43,229 nucleotides of DNA from Bacteroides sp. (GTDB taxonomy: Bacteria > Bacteroidota > Bacteroidia > Bacteroidales > Muribaculaceae). Shown here one piece after another: positions 18,296 to 26,642 of this stretch. A program made the position numbers and the translations under genes. The notes under the pieces are model-generated. The model saw only the letters and a list, made by a program, of their open reading frames with translations. It did not search any database and was not told the origin of the DNA. The stretch lies in the NCBI GenBank assembly GCA_014801535.1, contig JAAVEA010000013.1, forward strand, positions 1 to 43,229, in the 5' to 3' direction. The number at the start of each line of letters is the position of its first letter. Position 1 is the stretch's first letter.

Positions 18296-18934
18296 ATGAA
18301 AAAATTTTACATGTTTCTTGTAGCCGGCCTCACCGCTCTTGGTGTTAATGCTCAGGCACTCCAGTTTTATGTAGGTGGAAAAGAAGTGGAAGCCGGCAGC
18401 CGTATAGACATCACCTCCTATCTCGAAGGTCAGAAAATTGATCCCAAACTTGAGATTAAAGCAGAACAGGGTGGCTTCGTGAGCGCGACTGTTACCAACG
18501 TATCCGCTGAGTGTACACCCGCTTTTGACGAAGTAGAATGGCTTTACGGAGCCAAACTAGTTCTCCAATGGTGTGCTTTCGGTGACGCCTGCAAAATCAT
18601 TGCTGTAGGTGAAAGCCTTACAAAGAGCGCCACTCTCGAACCGGGCAAGCTCACAGATATGGTTATAGATTATGGCTTTGAAGTTGGTGACGAGCAAGAC
18701 TTTTCAGAAGTGACCTACAAAGGTGAATGCTCTGTAAAATGCGCATTCGGTGGAAAAGAATATGAACTTACACTTTATGTTGACAACGACAACTCCGGTG
18801 TAAACGATATAGCGCTCGACAGCAACGCTCCTGTTGTTTACTATGATCTTCAGGGACGCCGTGTGGAAAATCCCGCTCAAGGTCTCTACATTATGCGCCA
18901 GGGCAGCAAAGTTGTTAAGGCACTCATAAAATAA
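18296..18934 (+). CDS. Small exported protein with T9SS-type sorting tail
   Basis: The 212-residue product has a signal peptide ending near VNAQ|A (residue 20), an about 120-residue beta-rich domain, and a C-terminus (VVYYDLQGRRVENP...GLYIMRQGSKVVK) of the T9SS sorting type. Four cysteines (in AECTP, QWCAFGDAC and VKCAF) could form disulfides after export. No homolog family or catalytic motif is recognised. The strong terminator and separate -7 box before it suggest its own transcript, although it closes the group of four candidate T9SS clients. The long palindromic repeat array begins just after it. Confidence 0.75.
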   Translation: MKKFYMFLVAGLTALGVNAQALQFYVGGKEVEAGSRIDITSYLEGQKIDPKLEIKAEQGGFVSATVTNVSAECTPAFDEVEWLYGAKLVLQWCAFGDACKIIAVGESLTKSATLEPGKLTDMVIDYGFEVGDEQDFSEVTYKGECSVKCAFGGKEYELTLYVDNDNSGVNDIALDSNAPVVYYDLQGRRVENPAQGLYIMRQGSKVVKALIK

Positions 18935-18980
18935 TAATCTCGTGCAAATAATATTGCATTAGATCTGTAAATGTAATTAA

Positions 18981-19606
18981 CCGGGGGTAGGCAACCGTAG
19001 GTCGCCTACCCTCGAATCATATCATACCCAGCTCATGACTACCGCGGAGCGGTTGCACTTTTATTTAATACGATGGAAATGCAACCGCTCCGCGGTAGTG
19101 TTAGTTGTTAGGTTTATATCCGAGGGTTCCGCCTGTGGGCGGGAACCCCCGGTTAATAAATATGTAACCCTCTCCGAGGGTTGGCGACCGAAGAAAACCT
19201 ACTCTCGGATCAACACAATATCAGCTACGATAACCGCGGAGCGGTTACACTATTATTAACCGAGGGTTGGCGACCGCAGGAAGCCTACCCTCGGATCAGC
19301 ATGACACGGACTCCCAACTACCGCGGAGCGGTTGCACCATTATTAACCGAGGGTTGGCGACCGCAGGAAGCCTACCCTCGGACCAGCATGACACGGACCC
19401 CCAACTACCGCGTAGCGGTTACACTATTATTAACCGGGGGTTGGCGACCAACGGGAGCCAGCCCCCGGATCAACTCATCGCATATTCTTATCAACCGCGT
19501 AGCGGTTGCACCATTATTAACCGAGGGTTGGCGACCGCAGGAAGCCTACCCTCGGATCAGCATGACACGGACTCCCAACTACCGCGGAGCGGTTGCACTA
19601 TCACTA
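18981..19606. repeat. Array of 87-bp tandem units, each with two stem-loops
   Basis: Full units start at 19174, 19260, 19347, 19434 and 19521, with a period of 86-87 bp. Diverged members start at 18981 and 19116. Each unit has hairpin A (CCGAGGGTTGGC paired with GCCTACCCTCGG), a spacer of about 25 bp, and hairpin B (CCGC-GGA-GCGG), then TTGCACCATTATTAA. A 19-bp perfect inverted repeat based on hairpin B spans 19039-19057 and 19080-19098. In the unit at 19434 the stem change at 19437 (A to G) is matched by its partner at 19465 (T to C). The array fills most of the 0.9 kb between the last exported-protein gene and sufC. Confidence 0.9.
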
Positions 19607-19751
19607 TCTTCATTTTGCCTTAAGGCAACTCAGTTTTACATGTTACTGATTTTTCATCAGCTACTTAGCGATTAACAAGATATAATATCGGAGCGATATA
19701 TCCACAACGTAAACCGCTGAAATATCTCGACTTAACAAAATTTACCTCTTA

Positions 19752-19786
19752 TTTGTTTATAATAAGTAAAATTATCCGTAAATTTG
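19752..19786 (+). promoter_or_regulatory. Promoter for sufCDS
   Basis: TAAATTTG (19779-19786) matches TAnnTTTG. A TTTG lies at 19752-19755, 23 bp upstream, slightly farther than usual. The leader to the sufC ATG would be about 55 nt. Its presence shows that sufC can be the first gene of its transcript here. Confidence 0.5.
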
Positions 19787-19847
19787 CATTGCAGGAACCG
19801 AATCCTGCGGCAGATGAATTTGAAATATACTAAGTTATAGACAATAT

Positions 19848-20606
19848 ATGTTAAAAGTCAAAGACTTACACGCTGAAATAAATGGTAAGGAGATTCTTAA
19901 AGGAATCAACCTCGAAGTTAAACCCGGTGAAGTTCACGCCATAATGGGTCCGAACGGCTCGGGTAAATCCACTCTTTCGATGGTGCTCGCCGGCAATCCG
20001 GCCTATACCCCCACAGGAGGATCCGTAGAATTTTACGGCAAAGACCTGCTCGCCATGCAACCGGAAGTAAGAAGCCATGAAGGCCTTTTCCTCGGTTTCC
20101 AGTATCCTGTGGAGATTCCCGGAGTGTCAATGGTGAATTTCATGAGAGCCGCCGTAAATGCAAAACGGGCATACTTCAATGAGCCTCCTATGTCGGCAAC
20201 AGAATTTCTGAAGATGATGCGTGAGAAACGGGCCGTGGTGGAGCTTGACAACAAACTGGCTTCACGATCGGTGAATGAAGGCTTCTCAGGCGGAGAGAAA
20301 AAACGCAACGAGATTTTCCAGATGGCCGTGCTCGAACCCAAACTGTCGATCCTTGATGAAACAGACTCGGGTCTTGATATAGACGCATTGAGAATCGTGG
20401 CGGAAGGAGTGAACAAACTGAAAACAGAGAACAACGCAACTATCGTAATCACCCATTATCAGCGACTGCTCGATTATATCAAGCCCGATTTCGTACATAT
20501 TCTTTATAAAGGGAAGATTGTAATGACCGGCGGTCCCGATCTCGCTCTCGAACTTGAGGAACGCGGTTACGACTGGATTAAGGAACAGGTGGATAAGGAG
20601 GGCTGA
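19848..20606 (+). CDS. sufC: Fe-S cluster assembly ATPase SufC
   Basis: This 252-residue ABC-type ATPase works as the soluble energy subunit of the SufBCD scaffold that builds Fe-S clusters. Visible features are Walker [10 protein letters not shown] (34-42), the Q-loop in [14 protein letters not shown], the SufC-type signature [10 protein letters not shown], Walker [13 protein letters not shown] and the switch region ITHYQRLL. The length is standard. sufD begins 4 bp after the stop and sufS 2 bp after sufD. sufB, usually the first gene of this cluster, is not upstream; instead there is a repeat array and a promoter. Confidence 0.97.
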   Translation: MLKVKDLHAEINGKEILKGINLEVKPGEVHAIMGPNGSGKSTLSMVLAGNPAYTPTGGSVEFYGKDLLAMQPEVRSHEGLFLGFQYPVEIPGVSMVNFMRAAVNAKRAYFNEPPMSATEFLKMMREKRAVVELDNKLASRSVNEGFSGGEKKRNEIFQMAVLEPKLSILDETDSGLDIDALRIVAEGVNKLKTENNATIVITHYQRLLDYIKPDFVHILYKGKIVMTGGPDLALELEERGYDWIKEQVDKEG

Positions 20607-20610
20607 CACT

Positions 20611-21960
20611 ATGAGCGCACTTACACAATATCTCGACCTCTACAGGCAACATCGCGATATAATAGATTCCCATAGCGCCGAAGCTATCAACAGGCACCGT
20701 GAGGATGCATTCCGGATATTGGAATCCGCATCTCTCCCTAAACCCGGGAGCGACAACTATGAGAATACAGATCTGGAGGCGCTGCTGGCACCGGATTACG
20801 GCCTGAACATAGCCAAACTTGACATCGACGTGAATCCGGCAGCCACGTTCCATTGCGATGTGCCACGCATCTCGTCAAATCCATTCCTGATGGTGAATGA
20901 CACCTTCGCAGCCTCACCCAAATCGTATGAGGCACTTCCGGAAGGGATTGAAGTAGGAAGTCTGAAAGAATTCGCTTCCCAAGATCAGGAAACTTTCCGT
21001 AAATATTACGGGAAAGCAGCCGATCTGAAAAACCCCATGGTCGCTCTCGACACTTTGCTTGCTCAAGACGGATTCTATCTAAGAATCAAGAAAGGAGTGA
21101 AAACCGATAAGCCGCTTCAGCTTGTGAACATATTGCAGAACGGAATGCCTCTCATGGCCATACGGCGTATGCTGATAATTATTGAAGAGGGTGCGGAGGC
21201 GAAACTTCTTGTATGCGATCATACGCAGAATCCGGAGATTGATTTTCTCACATTGGAGACCGTGGAGATTTTCGTAGCTGAAAACGCATCTTTTGATTTT
21301 TATAATCTTGAGGAATCCACAATCGGGACACACCGCATCTCATCGCTCTACCTTCGTCAGGAAGCCGACAGCAAAGTCGTGATCGACGGGATAACCCTAT
21401 ATAACGGCGTAACCCGCAATGAATATTTCTGCAGGTTCGAAGGGGAAAACGCCTCGCTCCGTCTCTTAGGAATGGGGATTGAAGATGAAAACCGATCGCT
21501 CTCCACCTACAGCCGAATCGATCACGCCGTGGCTCATTGCCATTCCGACGAGCTGTTCAAATATTCAGTTGACGATAATGCGCGCGGGGCGTTCACCGGT
21601 CGTATTTATGTGGCCGAAGGAGCCGTGAAGACCGAGGCGTATCAATCTAACAGAAACCTTGTGGGAAGCGAGACAGCGAGAATGGAGAGCCGCCCGGAAC
21701 TCGAAATTTATAACGACGACGTGAAATGTTCACACGGATCTGCCACAGGACAGCTCGACCCGCTGCAGATGTTTTACATGCGGACTCGCGGTCTTGATGA
21801 AGCCACTGCCCGCTTGCTTCTCAAACAGGCGTTTATGGCCGACATCATTGACGGTGTAAGAGTGGAGGCTTTGCGCGACAGACTACACCTTCTCGTGGAA
21901 CGTCGTTTTGCAGGAGCCTCTTCAGCATGTGCCACATGCGCCGGCTGCAATAAAGAGTGA
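20611..21960 (+). CDS. sufD: Fe-S cluster assembly scaffold protein SufD
   Basis: This 449-residue scaffold partner of SufB and SufC has the SufB/D beta-helix core: repeated strands from about residue 145 to 390, with the conserved CHSDELFKYSVDDNARGAFTG and SRPELEIYNDDVKCSHG segments. The histidine of KCSHG is functionally important in this family. The N-terminal about 130 residues are the helical SufD-specific part. The ATG at 20611, 4 bp after sufC, is preferred over an upstream in-frame start that would overlap sufC. The C-terminus ends in a compact CATCAGC motif (CxxCxxC), just before the final NKE. Confidence 0.95.
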   Translation: MSALTQYLDLYRQHRDIIDSHSAEAINRHREDAFRILESASLPKPGSDNYENTDLEALLAPDYGLNIAKLDIDVNPAATFHCDVPRISSNPFLMVNDTFAASPKSYEALPEGIEVGSLKEFASQDQETFRKYYGKAADLKNPMVALDTLLAQDGFYLRIKKGVKTDKPLQLVNILQNGMPLMAIRRMLIIIEEGAEAKLLVCDHTQNPEIDFLTLETVEIFVAENASFDFYNLEESTIGTHRISSLYLRQEADSKVVIDGITLYNGVTRNEYFCRFEGENASLRLLGMGIEDENRSLSTYSRIDHAVAHCHSDELFKYSVDDNARGAFTGRIYVAEGAVKTEAYQSNRNLVGSETARMESRPELEIYNDDVKCSHGSATGQLDPLQMFYMRTRGLDEATARLLLKQAFMADIIDGVRVEALRDRLHLLVERRFAGASSACATCAGCNKE

Positions 21961-21962
21961 CG

Positions 21963-23183
21963 ATGAAAGAATTTGATGTAGAAAAAATAAGAGAAAAGTT
22001 CCCTATCCTCTCGCGTCAGGTGGGAGGAAAGGGTTTGATATATCTTGACAACACGGCTACTTCGCAAACTCCTGCGGAAGTGACTGATGAAATAGATTTT
22101 CTCTATAAAAACACGAAGGCTAACGTTCACAGAGGGGTTCACACGCTCTCTCAGGAAGCGACCGACCGACAGGAACACACACGCCGTCGCGTGCAGAACT
22201 GGATAAACGCCCGTAGTTTTGAGGAGATAATCTTTACACGCGGCACCACAGAGGCAATTAATCTGGTGGCTTCATCGTTCGGAGAGAGGTTCAAGGATGG
22301 TGATGAAATCATTCTCACCGTCATGGAACACCATGCCAATATAGTGCCTTGGCAGTTGATTCAAAGACATAAGGATATCAAGATTCGTGTGGTCGACATC
22401 AACGAACGCGGTGAACTTGATCTCGAACAGTATCGTTCCCTTTTCAATTCGCGAACTGTCATGGCTTCATTCACCCATATAAGCAATGTGCTCGGAACAG
22501 TGAATCCTGTGAAGGAAATGACGGAGATAGCCCATTCCCACGGAGTACCAGTGCTTGTCGACGGCGCTCAGGCCTCCCCTCATCTTCGACCTGACATGCA
22601 GGAGATAGGATGTGATTTCTATGTGTTCTCATCTCATAAAATGTATGGGCCTACCGGTGTGGGGATACTCTACGGACGAAAAGAATTGCTCGAATCGATG
22701 CCTCCTTATCAGGGAGGAGGAGAGATGATAAAGCACGTCTCCTTCGCACATACCACTTTCGCCGATCTTCCATTCAAATTCGAGGCAGGCACTCCCGATT
22801 TCATAGACATAGCTGCTTTTTCAAGAGCCTTCGATTTTATCGAAGAGACCGGATTTGATAACATAGAGCGTCATGAACACGACCTCCTGCAATATACAAC
22901 ATCTAAACTTCTGGAAATCCCCGGCATACATATTTACGGCACGGCACCCGATAAGGCAGCCGTAATCTCCTTCAATATCGGAGAGGCACATAATTATGAT
23001 GTAGGATTCCTTCTTGACAAAATGGGTGTTGCCGTCAGGACAGGACATCATTGCGCCCAACCATTGATGGAGCGTCTCGGAATCCCCGGAACTGTGAGGG
23101 CTTCTTTCGCTGTCTACAACACATTCGATGAAGCAGATCGTTTTATCGAGGCAATAAAACGGGTGACCCCGATGCTGATGTAA
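21963..23183 (+). CDS. sufS: Cysteine desulfurase SufS
   Basis: This 406-residue PLP enzyme takes sulfur from cysteine for Fe-S assembly. The PLP lysine is K226 in FSSHKMYGPTG, and the sulfur-accepting cysteine is C364 in RTGHHCAQP. EHHANIVPW (122-130) and DGAQ (200-203) are conserved cofactor contacts. The RTGHHCAQPLM stretch and the absence of a long active-loop insertion identify the SufS/group II type rather than IscS. The ATG at 21963 lies 2 bp after the sufD stop; a GTG two codons earlier is less likely. No SufE or SufU partner is seen in the window. Confidence 0.95.
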   Translation: MKEFDVEKIREKFPILSRQVGGKGLIYLDNTATSQTPAEVTDEIDFLYKNTKANVHRGVHTLSQEATDRQEHTRRRVQNWINARSFEEIIFTRGTTEAINLVASSFGERFKDGDEIILTVMEHHANIVPWQLIQRHKDIKIRVVDINERGELDLEQYRSLFNSRTVMASFTHISNVLGTVNPVKEMTEIAHSHGVPVLVDGAQASPHLRPDMQEIGCDFYVFSSHKMYGPTGVGILYGRKELLESMPPYQGGGEMIKHVSFAHTTFADLPFKFEAGTPDFIDIAAFSRAFDFIEETGFDNIERHEHDLLQYTTSKLLEIPGIHIYGTAPDKAAVISFNIGEAHNYDVGFLLDKMGVAVRTGHHCAQPLMERLGIPGTVRASFAVYNTFDEADRFIEAIKRVTPMLM

Positions 23184-23197
23184 CAAATATAAATATT

Positions 23198-23217
23198 GAA
23201 GTTGTTTAAACAACTTC
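23198..23217. repeat. Perfect palindrome between convergent genes
   Basis: GAAGTTGTTTAAACAACTTC is a perfect 20-bp palindrome lying between the convergent sufS and TRIC-family genes. It belongs to the GAAGT..TTTAAAC repeat family. It could help end transcription, but no T-tract adjoins it. Confidence 0.7.
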
Positions 23218-23221
23218 ATTG

Positions 23222-23875
23222 TCAAATCTTATCATCCTCCCGCTTCTTTGAGGCGGGAGTTTCATATTTAAGCACAGGAAGCGACCAATCGAAAAGAAGG
23301 ACACAGAATCTGAGGCCGATAACAGTGACGCCACATGCCGCCTGCTGAAGCACGGTCGATCCGCCAAAGAGGTCGATTATCCAATAAACCACTCCACCGG
23401 CCAGACATGCGGTGGCATAAATATCCTTTCTGAAAAACAGAGGCTCTTCGTTGATAAGAATATCGCGCACAACTCCTCCAAATGAACCTGTCACCGTACC
23501 CATCACGATGGCACCCCACATAGGATAGCCCGATGCGAGGGTCTTTTGAATACCTATCACCACAAAAAGAGCCAGACCTATGGCATCGAAGATAAAAAGG
23601 AGTCTGTTGTGACTTACCAGGACTTTCCGGAATATTATGACCGTGACTAAGGAGATTCCTGTTACTGCGAGATAAATGGGGGTCTGAAGCCAAAAAACGG
23701 GCAGATCAAGCAAAAGATCTCTTAATGTTCCGCCTCCAATTGCCGTGACAAGACCTATGGTATAGGCTCCAAAGAGATCAAAATGCTTTACAGCCGCCAA
23801 CCTTATACCACTTATAGCAAACGCTATCGTACCTACAACCTCTATTACGAAAAGAAAAACCTCATCAATATTCAT
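23222..23875 (-). CDS. TRIC/UPF0126 family membrane protein
   Basis: The 217-residue protein has seven hydrophobic helices arranged as two similar halves. Each half carries the UPF0126/TRIC signature: GGGTLRDLLL in the first and GGVVRDIL in the second. Bacterial members form trimeric cation channels or have been implicated in amino acid (glycine) uptake, but the substrate cannot be inferred here. It is encoded on the minus strand, convergent to sufS, with its start facing a 0.33 kb structured intergenic region. The ATG at 23875 gives a normal family N-terminus (MNIDEVFLFVIEVVGTIAFAISG). No anomaly is seen. Confidence 0.9.
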   Translation of the reverse strand: MNIDEVFLFVIEVVGTIAFAISGIRLAAVKHFDLFGAYTIGLVTAIGGGTLRDLLLDLPVFWLQTPIYLAVTGISLVTVIIFRKVLVSHNRLLFIFDAIGLALFVVIGIQKTLASGYPMWGAIVMGTVTGSFGGVVRDILINEEPLFFRKDIYATACLAGGVVYWIIDLFGGSTVLQQAACGVTVIGLRFCVLLFDWSLPVLKYETPASKKREDDKI

Positions 23876-24116
23876 GTGTCGAAAGAAGTATTGAAGTCTT
23901 TTGAATCACTTCGAAGTTGTTTAAACTAATTTTTTTTTAACAATTGCGAGATATTTTTGTGGTGACTTTGTCACTCGAAGAGGCAGCAACCTCGCGGTTG
24001 GTGCCGATGAGAGGGGCAAAAGCACCCAAAAAGATCCGCAAGAGTTAATAAAAGGATGTAAACAAACTTCTTTTTAACATTCGTAAATTAGTTTAAACAA
24101 CTTCTTCATTAAAAAA
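23876..24116. repeat. Intergenic structured element bracketed by inverted repeats
   Basis: GAAGTTGTTTAAACTAATTT (from 23913) and AAATTAGTTTAAACAACTTC (24086-24105) are perfect inverted repeats bracketing about 190 bp with no gene. Inside lie a GTGAC/GTCAC hairpin (23962-23974) and a 10-bp stem pairing GGCAGCAACC (23982-23991) with GGTTGGTGCC (23996-24005). A related palindrome (GAAGTCTTTTGAATCACTTC) sits at 23893-23912. It looks like a small non-autonomous repeat element. The TRIC-family gene promoter should lie here but is not recognised. Confidence 0.6.
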
Positions 24117-24165
24117 CGGTGCAAAAATAGTAAAATCATTCTGATTTCACAATTTTTGCACCGTC
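24112..24165 (-). terminator. Intrinsic terminator of ahpF
   Basis: Read on the minus strand, ACGGTGCAAAAAT pairs with ATTTTTGCACCGT. An inner AAATCA/TGATTT pair and a GAA loop complete a very long hairpin (24117-24165), which ends in a run of six T. It lies 46 nt after the ahpF stop. Confidence 0.85.
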
Positions 24166-24210
24166 TCCTTTATCAAATGCTATAGTCAACTTCTATCTGA
24201 CAGAAGAAGT

Positions 24211-25782
24211 TCAGACCCCTCGCATACGGTCGTCTACAGCCGTGAGAGCCGCTTTTGCCCCCTCTCCCATGGCTATCACAATCTGTTTATAAGGAACATC
24301 GGTCACGTCGCCTGCCGCATAAACCCCTTTTACAGAAGTTCGTCCTTTGGAATCTATTTCGATTTCCCCCTGTCGGTTCATTGCGATCTCCCCTTCAAAC
24401 ACCTGCGAATTAGGAGTTAAGCCGATCTGCACGAAGACGCCGTCTACAGGATATTCCTTAGTTTCTCCCGTTATACGATCCTTGGCAACCACAGCCGTTA
24501 CATTGCGGCCGTCACCTTTGACTTCGGTCAAAGCCGTGGAAAGATGAATATCCACATTATCGAATGTAGCCAATTTCTTCTGAAGCACCTCATCCGCCTT
24601 GAGAGTATCCATAAACTCAAACAGGTCGACATGAGTGGCAAGTCCGGCCAGATCTATGGCCGCTTCCACGCCGGAGTTACCTCCTCCTACCACCGCAACA
24701 CGCTTGCCGCGATAGAACGGGCCATCACAATGTGTGCAGAAAGCCACACCTTTTCCTAAGTAATCTTCCTCTCCGGCAACATTCAGTTTTCTCCATGAAG
24801 CTCCTGTGGCGACGATAAGTTGGGGAGCCTCGAATGTTTCTCCGCTGTCGGCCGTTATTCTTTTCACATCTCCTTTAAGCTCGGCCTTTACTATTCTGCG
24901 GTTATCAAAAACAGCTATTTCATAAGCATCAAGATGTTTCCTTATATCTGATGCGAGAGCTGTTCCCGTAGTCAGAGGCACGGAGATAAGGTTTTCAATC
25001 TCCGAGGTGTCTTTCACCTGTCCTCCTATACGACCGGCCACTACAGCAACCTTCATCCCTTTTCGGGCAAGATAGATCGCAGATGCCGCGCCGGCCGGAC
25101 CTCCTCCTGCAATGATCGCATCAAAACCCAGAGGGGTGTTATCGGAAACTCCCGTATCGGCCGAACTACCAAAATTCTGTTCCAGTTTACCTATCAGTTC
25201 TCCCAAGGTTGCCTGACCCACGTTAAGCAACAATCCGTTGGCATATACCGTTGGCACACCGTTAATGTTATAGTCTTTCACCATCTGAGGTGCGACACCT
25301 CCATCAATCACCTTGTTGGTTATCTGGGGATTTAACAGAGCGATCACATTAAGGGCCTGCACCACATCCGGACAGATGGAACATGTAAGAGAAACAAAGG
25401 TCAGTATCTCTACCGGACCGGTTATAGCCTCTATGCGTCGTTGAGTGGCCTCGTCAGGAAGATTCTTACCCTGTCCGGCTGCATTGAGCACTGCAAGAAT
25501 CAATGATGAGAACTCATGTCCTCCGGGCACTCCCGCGAATTGCACTCCCGTCGGGATACCATCACGCCATATCGACAACACCGGTGCTTCCTCTTCTGTA
25601 GGGAAATCCTCCACCTTTACCGAAAATGATGGAGATGACGATGCAAAGTCGGTCACGAATTCCTCCATCTCCTGCCTGCGGGGATCTTCAGGACTCCCTT
25701 GCACAAGAAGCAGAATTCCTGTATCGAGCTTTGCAAATATATTTTTAAGTTGGTCTAATATATCTTTATCGAGTTTTGCCAT
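24211..25782 (-). CDS. ahpF: Alkyl hydroperoxide reductase subunit F (AhpF)
   Basis: This 523-residue NAD(P)H-dependent disulfide reductase recycles AhpC. The N-terminal double thioredoxin-like domain (1-205) carries the redox pair C134-S-I-C137 in SLTCSICPDVVQALN. The flavoprotein part starts at FDAIIAGGGPAGAAS (FAD site, about 220). It has the second redox pair C349-T-H-C352, the NAD-binding VAVVGGGNSGVEAA (about 362-376) and the closing GVYAAGDVTDVPYKQ. The ATG at 25782 gives the normal N-terminus (MAKLDKDILDQLKNIF); a TTG 9 codons upstream is unlikely. ahpC precedes it by 91 bp on the same strand, and a strong terminator follows. Confidence 0.96.
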   Translation of the reverse strand: MAKLDKDILDQLKNIFAKLDTGILLLVQGSPEDPRRQEMEEFVTDFASSSPSFSVKVEDFPTEEEAPVLSIWRDGIPTGVQFAGVPGGHEFSSLILAVLNAAGQGKNLPDEATQRRIEAITGPVEILTFVSLTCSICPDVVQALNVIALLNPQITNKVIDGGVAPQMVKDYNINGVPTVYANGLLLNVGQATLGELIGKLEQNFGSSADTGVSDNTPLGFDAIIAGGGPAGAASAIYLARKGMKVAVVAGRIGGQVKDTSEIENLISVPLTTGTALASDIRKHLDAYEIAVFDNRRIVKAELKGDVKRITADSGETFEAPQLIVATGASWRKLNVAGEEDYLGKGVAFCTHCDGPFYRGKRVAVVGGGNSGVEAAIDLAGLATHVDLFEFMDTLKADEVLQKKLATFDNVDIHLSTALTEVKGDGRNVTAVVAKDRITGETKEYPVDGVFVQIGLTPNSQVFEGEIAMNRQGEIEIDSKGRTSVKGVYAAGDVTDVPYKQIVIAMGEGAKAALTAVDDRMRGV

Positions 25783-25873
25783 AATATTACTTATAAAATG
25801 AGGCCGCAAGTTTGTTCTTACGACCCCATTCGATTACTAATCATTCTTTACTACACAATCTCTGTGGTTTTGT

Positions 25874-26440
25874 TTATATTTTTCCTACGAGGTCGATTGA
25901 AGGCTTGAGAGTCTCTGCACCCTCTTTCCATTTCGCAGGACAAACTTCACCTGGATGGGCGGCTACAAATTGAGCGGCCTCAACCTTACGGAGGAGTTCA
26001 TCAGCATTACGTCCGATACTGTTGTCCTGAATCTCGACAAGCTTGATAAGACCTTCGGGATCGGAAACAAATGTGCCACGGTAAGCCATTCCTTCCTCCT
26101 CATCCATTACACCGAATGCACGCGCGAGAAGCCCTTTGGGATCGGCAAGCATCGGATATTTGATTTTCTTTATACTGTCAGAAGCGTCGTGCCATGCCTT
26201 GTGAACGAACTGAGTGTCGCAGCTCACTGAATAGACCTCAACTCCCATTGATTTGAGTTTATCGTATTTTTCTGCAAGATCCACAAGTTCTGTAGGACAC
26301 ACGAAAGTGAAGTCTGCGGGATAGAAGAAGAAGACAGCCCATTTGCCGAGAACGTCTTTATCTGTCACAGTTTTGAATTCTCCATCGTGATACGCCTGCA
26401 CCTTGAACTCTGGAATGTGTGTGTTTACAATAGTATTCAT
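25874..26440 (-). CDS. ahpC: Peroxiredoxin AhpC
   Basis: This 188-residue typical 2-Cys peroxiredoxin reduces hydrogen peroxide and organic peroxides and is recycled by AhpF. The peroxidatic cysteine is C48 in DFTFVCPTE and the resolving cysteine is C167 in HPGEVCPAKW. R121 in the MAYRGTF stretch is conserved in the family. The length equals that of the usual bacterial AhpC, including the C-terminal YF-free form ending in LVGKI. It lies upstream of ahpF with a 91-bp gap and is separated from secA by a terminator. Induction by peroxide through OxyR is known for this gene pair in Bacteroides, but no operator or exact TAnnTTTG box could be identified here. Confidence 0.97.
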   Translation of the reverse strand: MNTIVNTHIPEFKVQAYHDGEFKTVTDKDVLGKWAVFFFYPADFTFVCPTELVDLAEKYDKLKSMGVEVYSVSCDTQFVHKAWHDASDSIKKIKYPMLADPKGLLARAFGVMDEEEGMAYRGTFVSDPEGLIKLVEIQDNSIGRNADELLRKVEAAQFVAAHPGEVCPAKWKEGAETLKPSIDLVGKI

Positions 26441-26569
26441 AGTTAAATTAATCTTTTGTTTTAATTACATCTATATAATAACCGATATACCATATGAACA
26501 CGGATGTAAGAGAAATGGTTGATTGTTTTTGATTATTTAACCAAACTAAGGCTCCATCCACTAAAATTT

Positions 26570-26601
26570 AGCCGGCCTCCCCTGAATAGGGAAGGCCGGC
26601 T
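26570..26601 (-). terminator. Intrinsic terminator of secA
   Basis: AGCCGGCCT pairs with AGGCCGGCT and an inner CCCT/AGGG pair continues the stem. On the minus strand the stem is followed by AAATTTTAG. It lies 41 nt after the secA stop and separates secA from ahpC. Confidence 0.8.
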
Positions 26602-26642
26602 GCTGAGTTTGAGTTCTTATTATAAATCGGTGTCTGCTTCCA

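Noticed and set aside
18981..19606. Possible CRISPR array
   Set aside because: The units repeat over their full length, so there are no unique spacers, and no cas genes are nearby.
19181..19675. 164-codon open frame (and an overlapping 118-codon one) with repeated peptide phrases
   Set aside because: The frame is open only because the repeat period is a multiple of three. It translates the palindromic array, has no plausible leader, and several frames are open in parallel.
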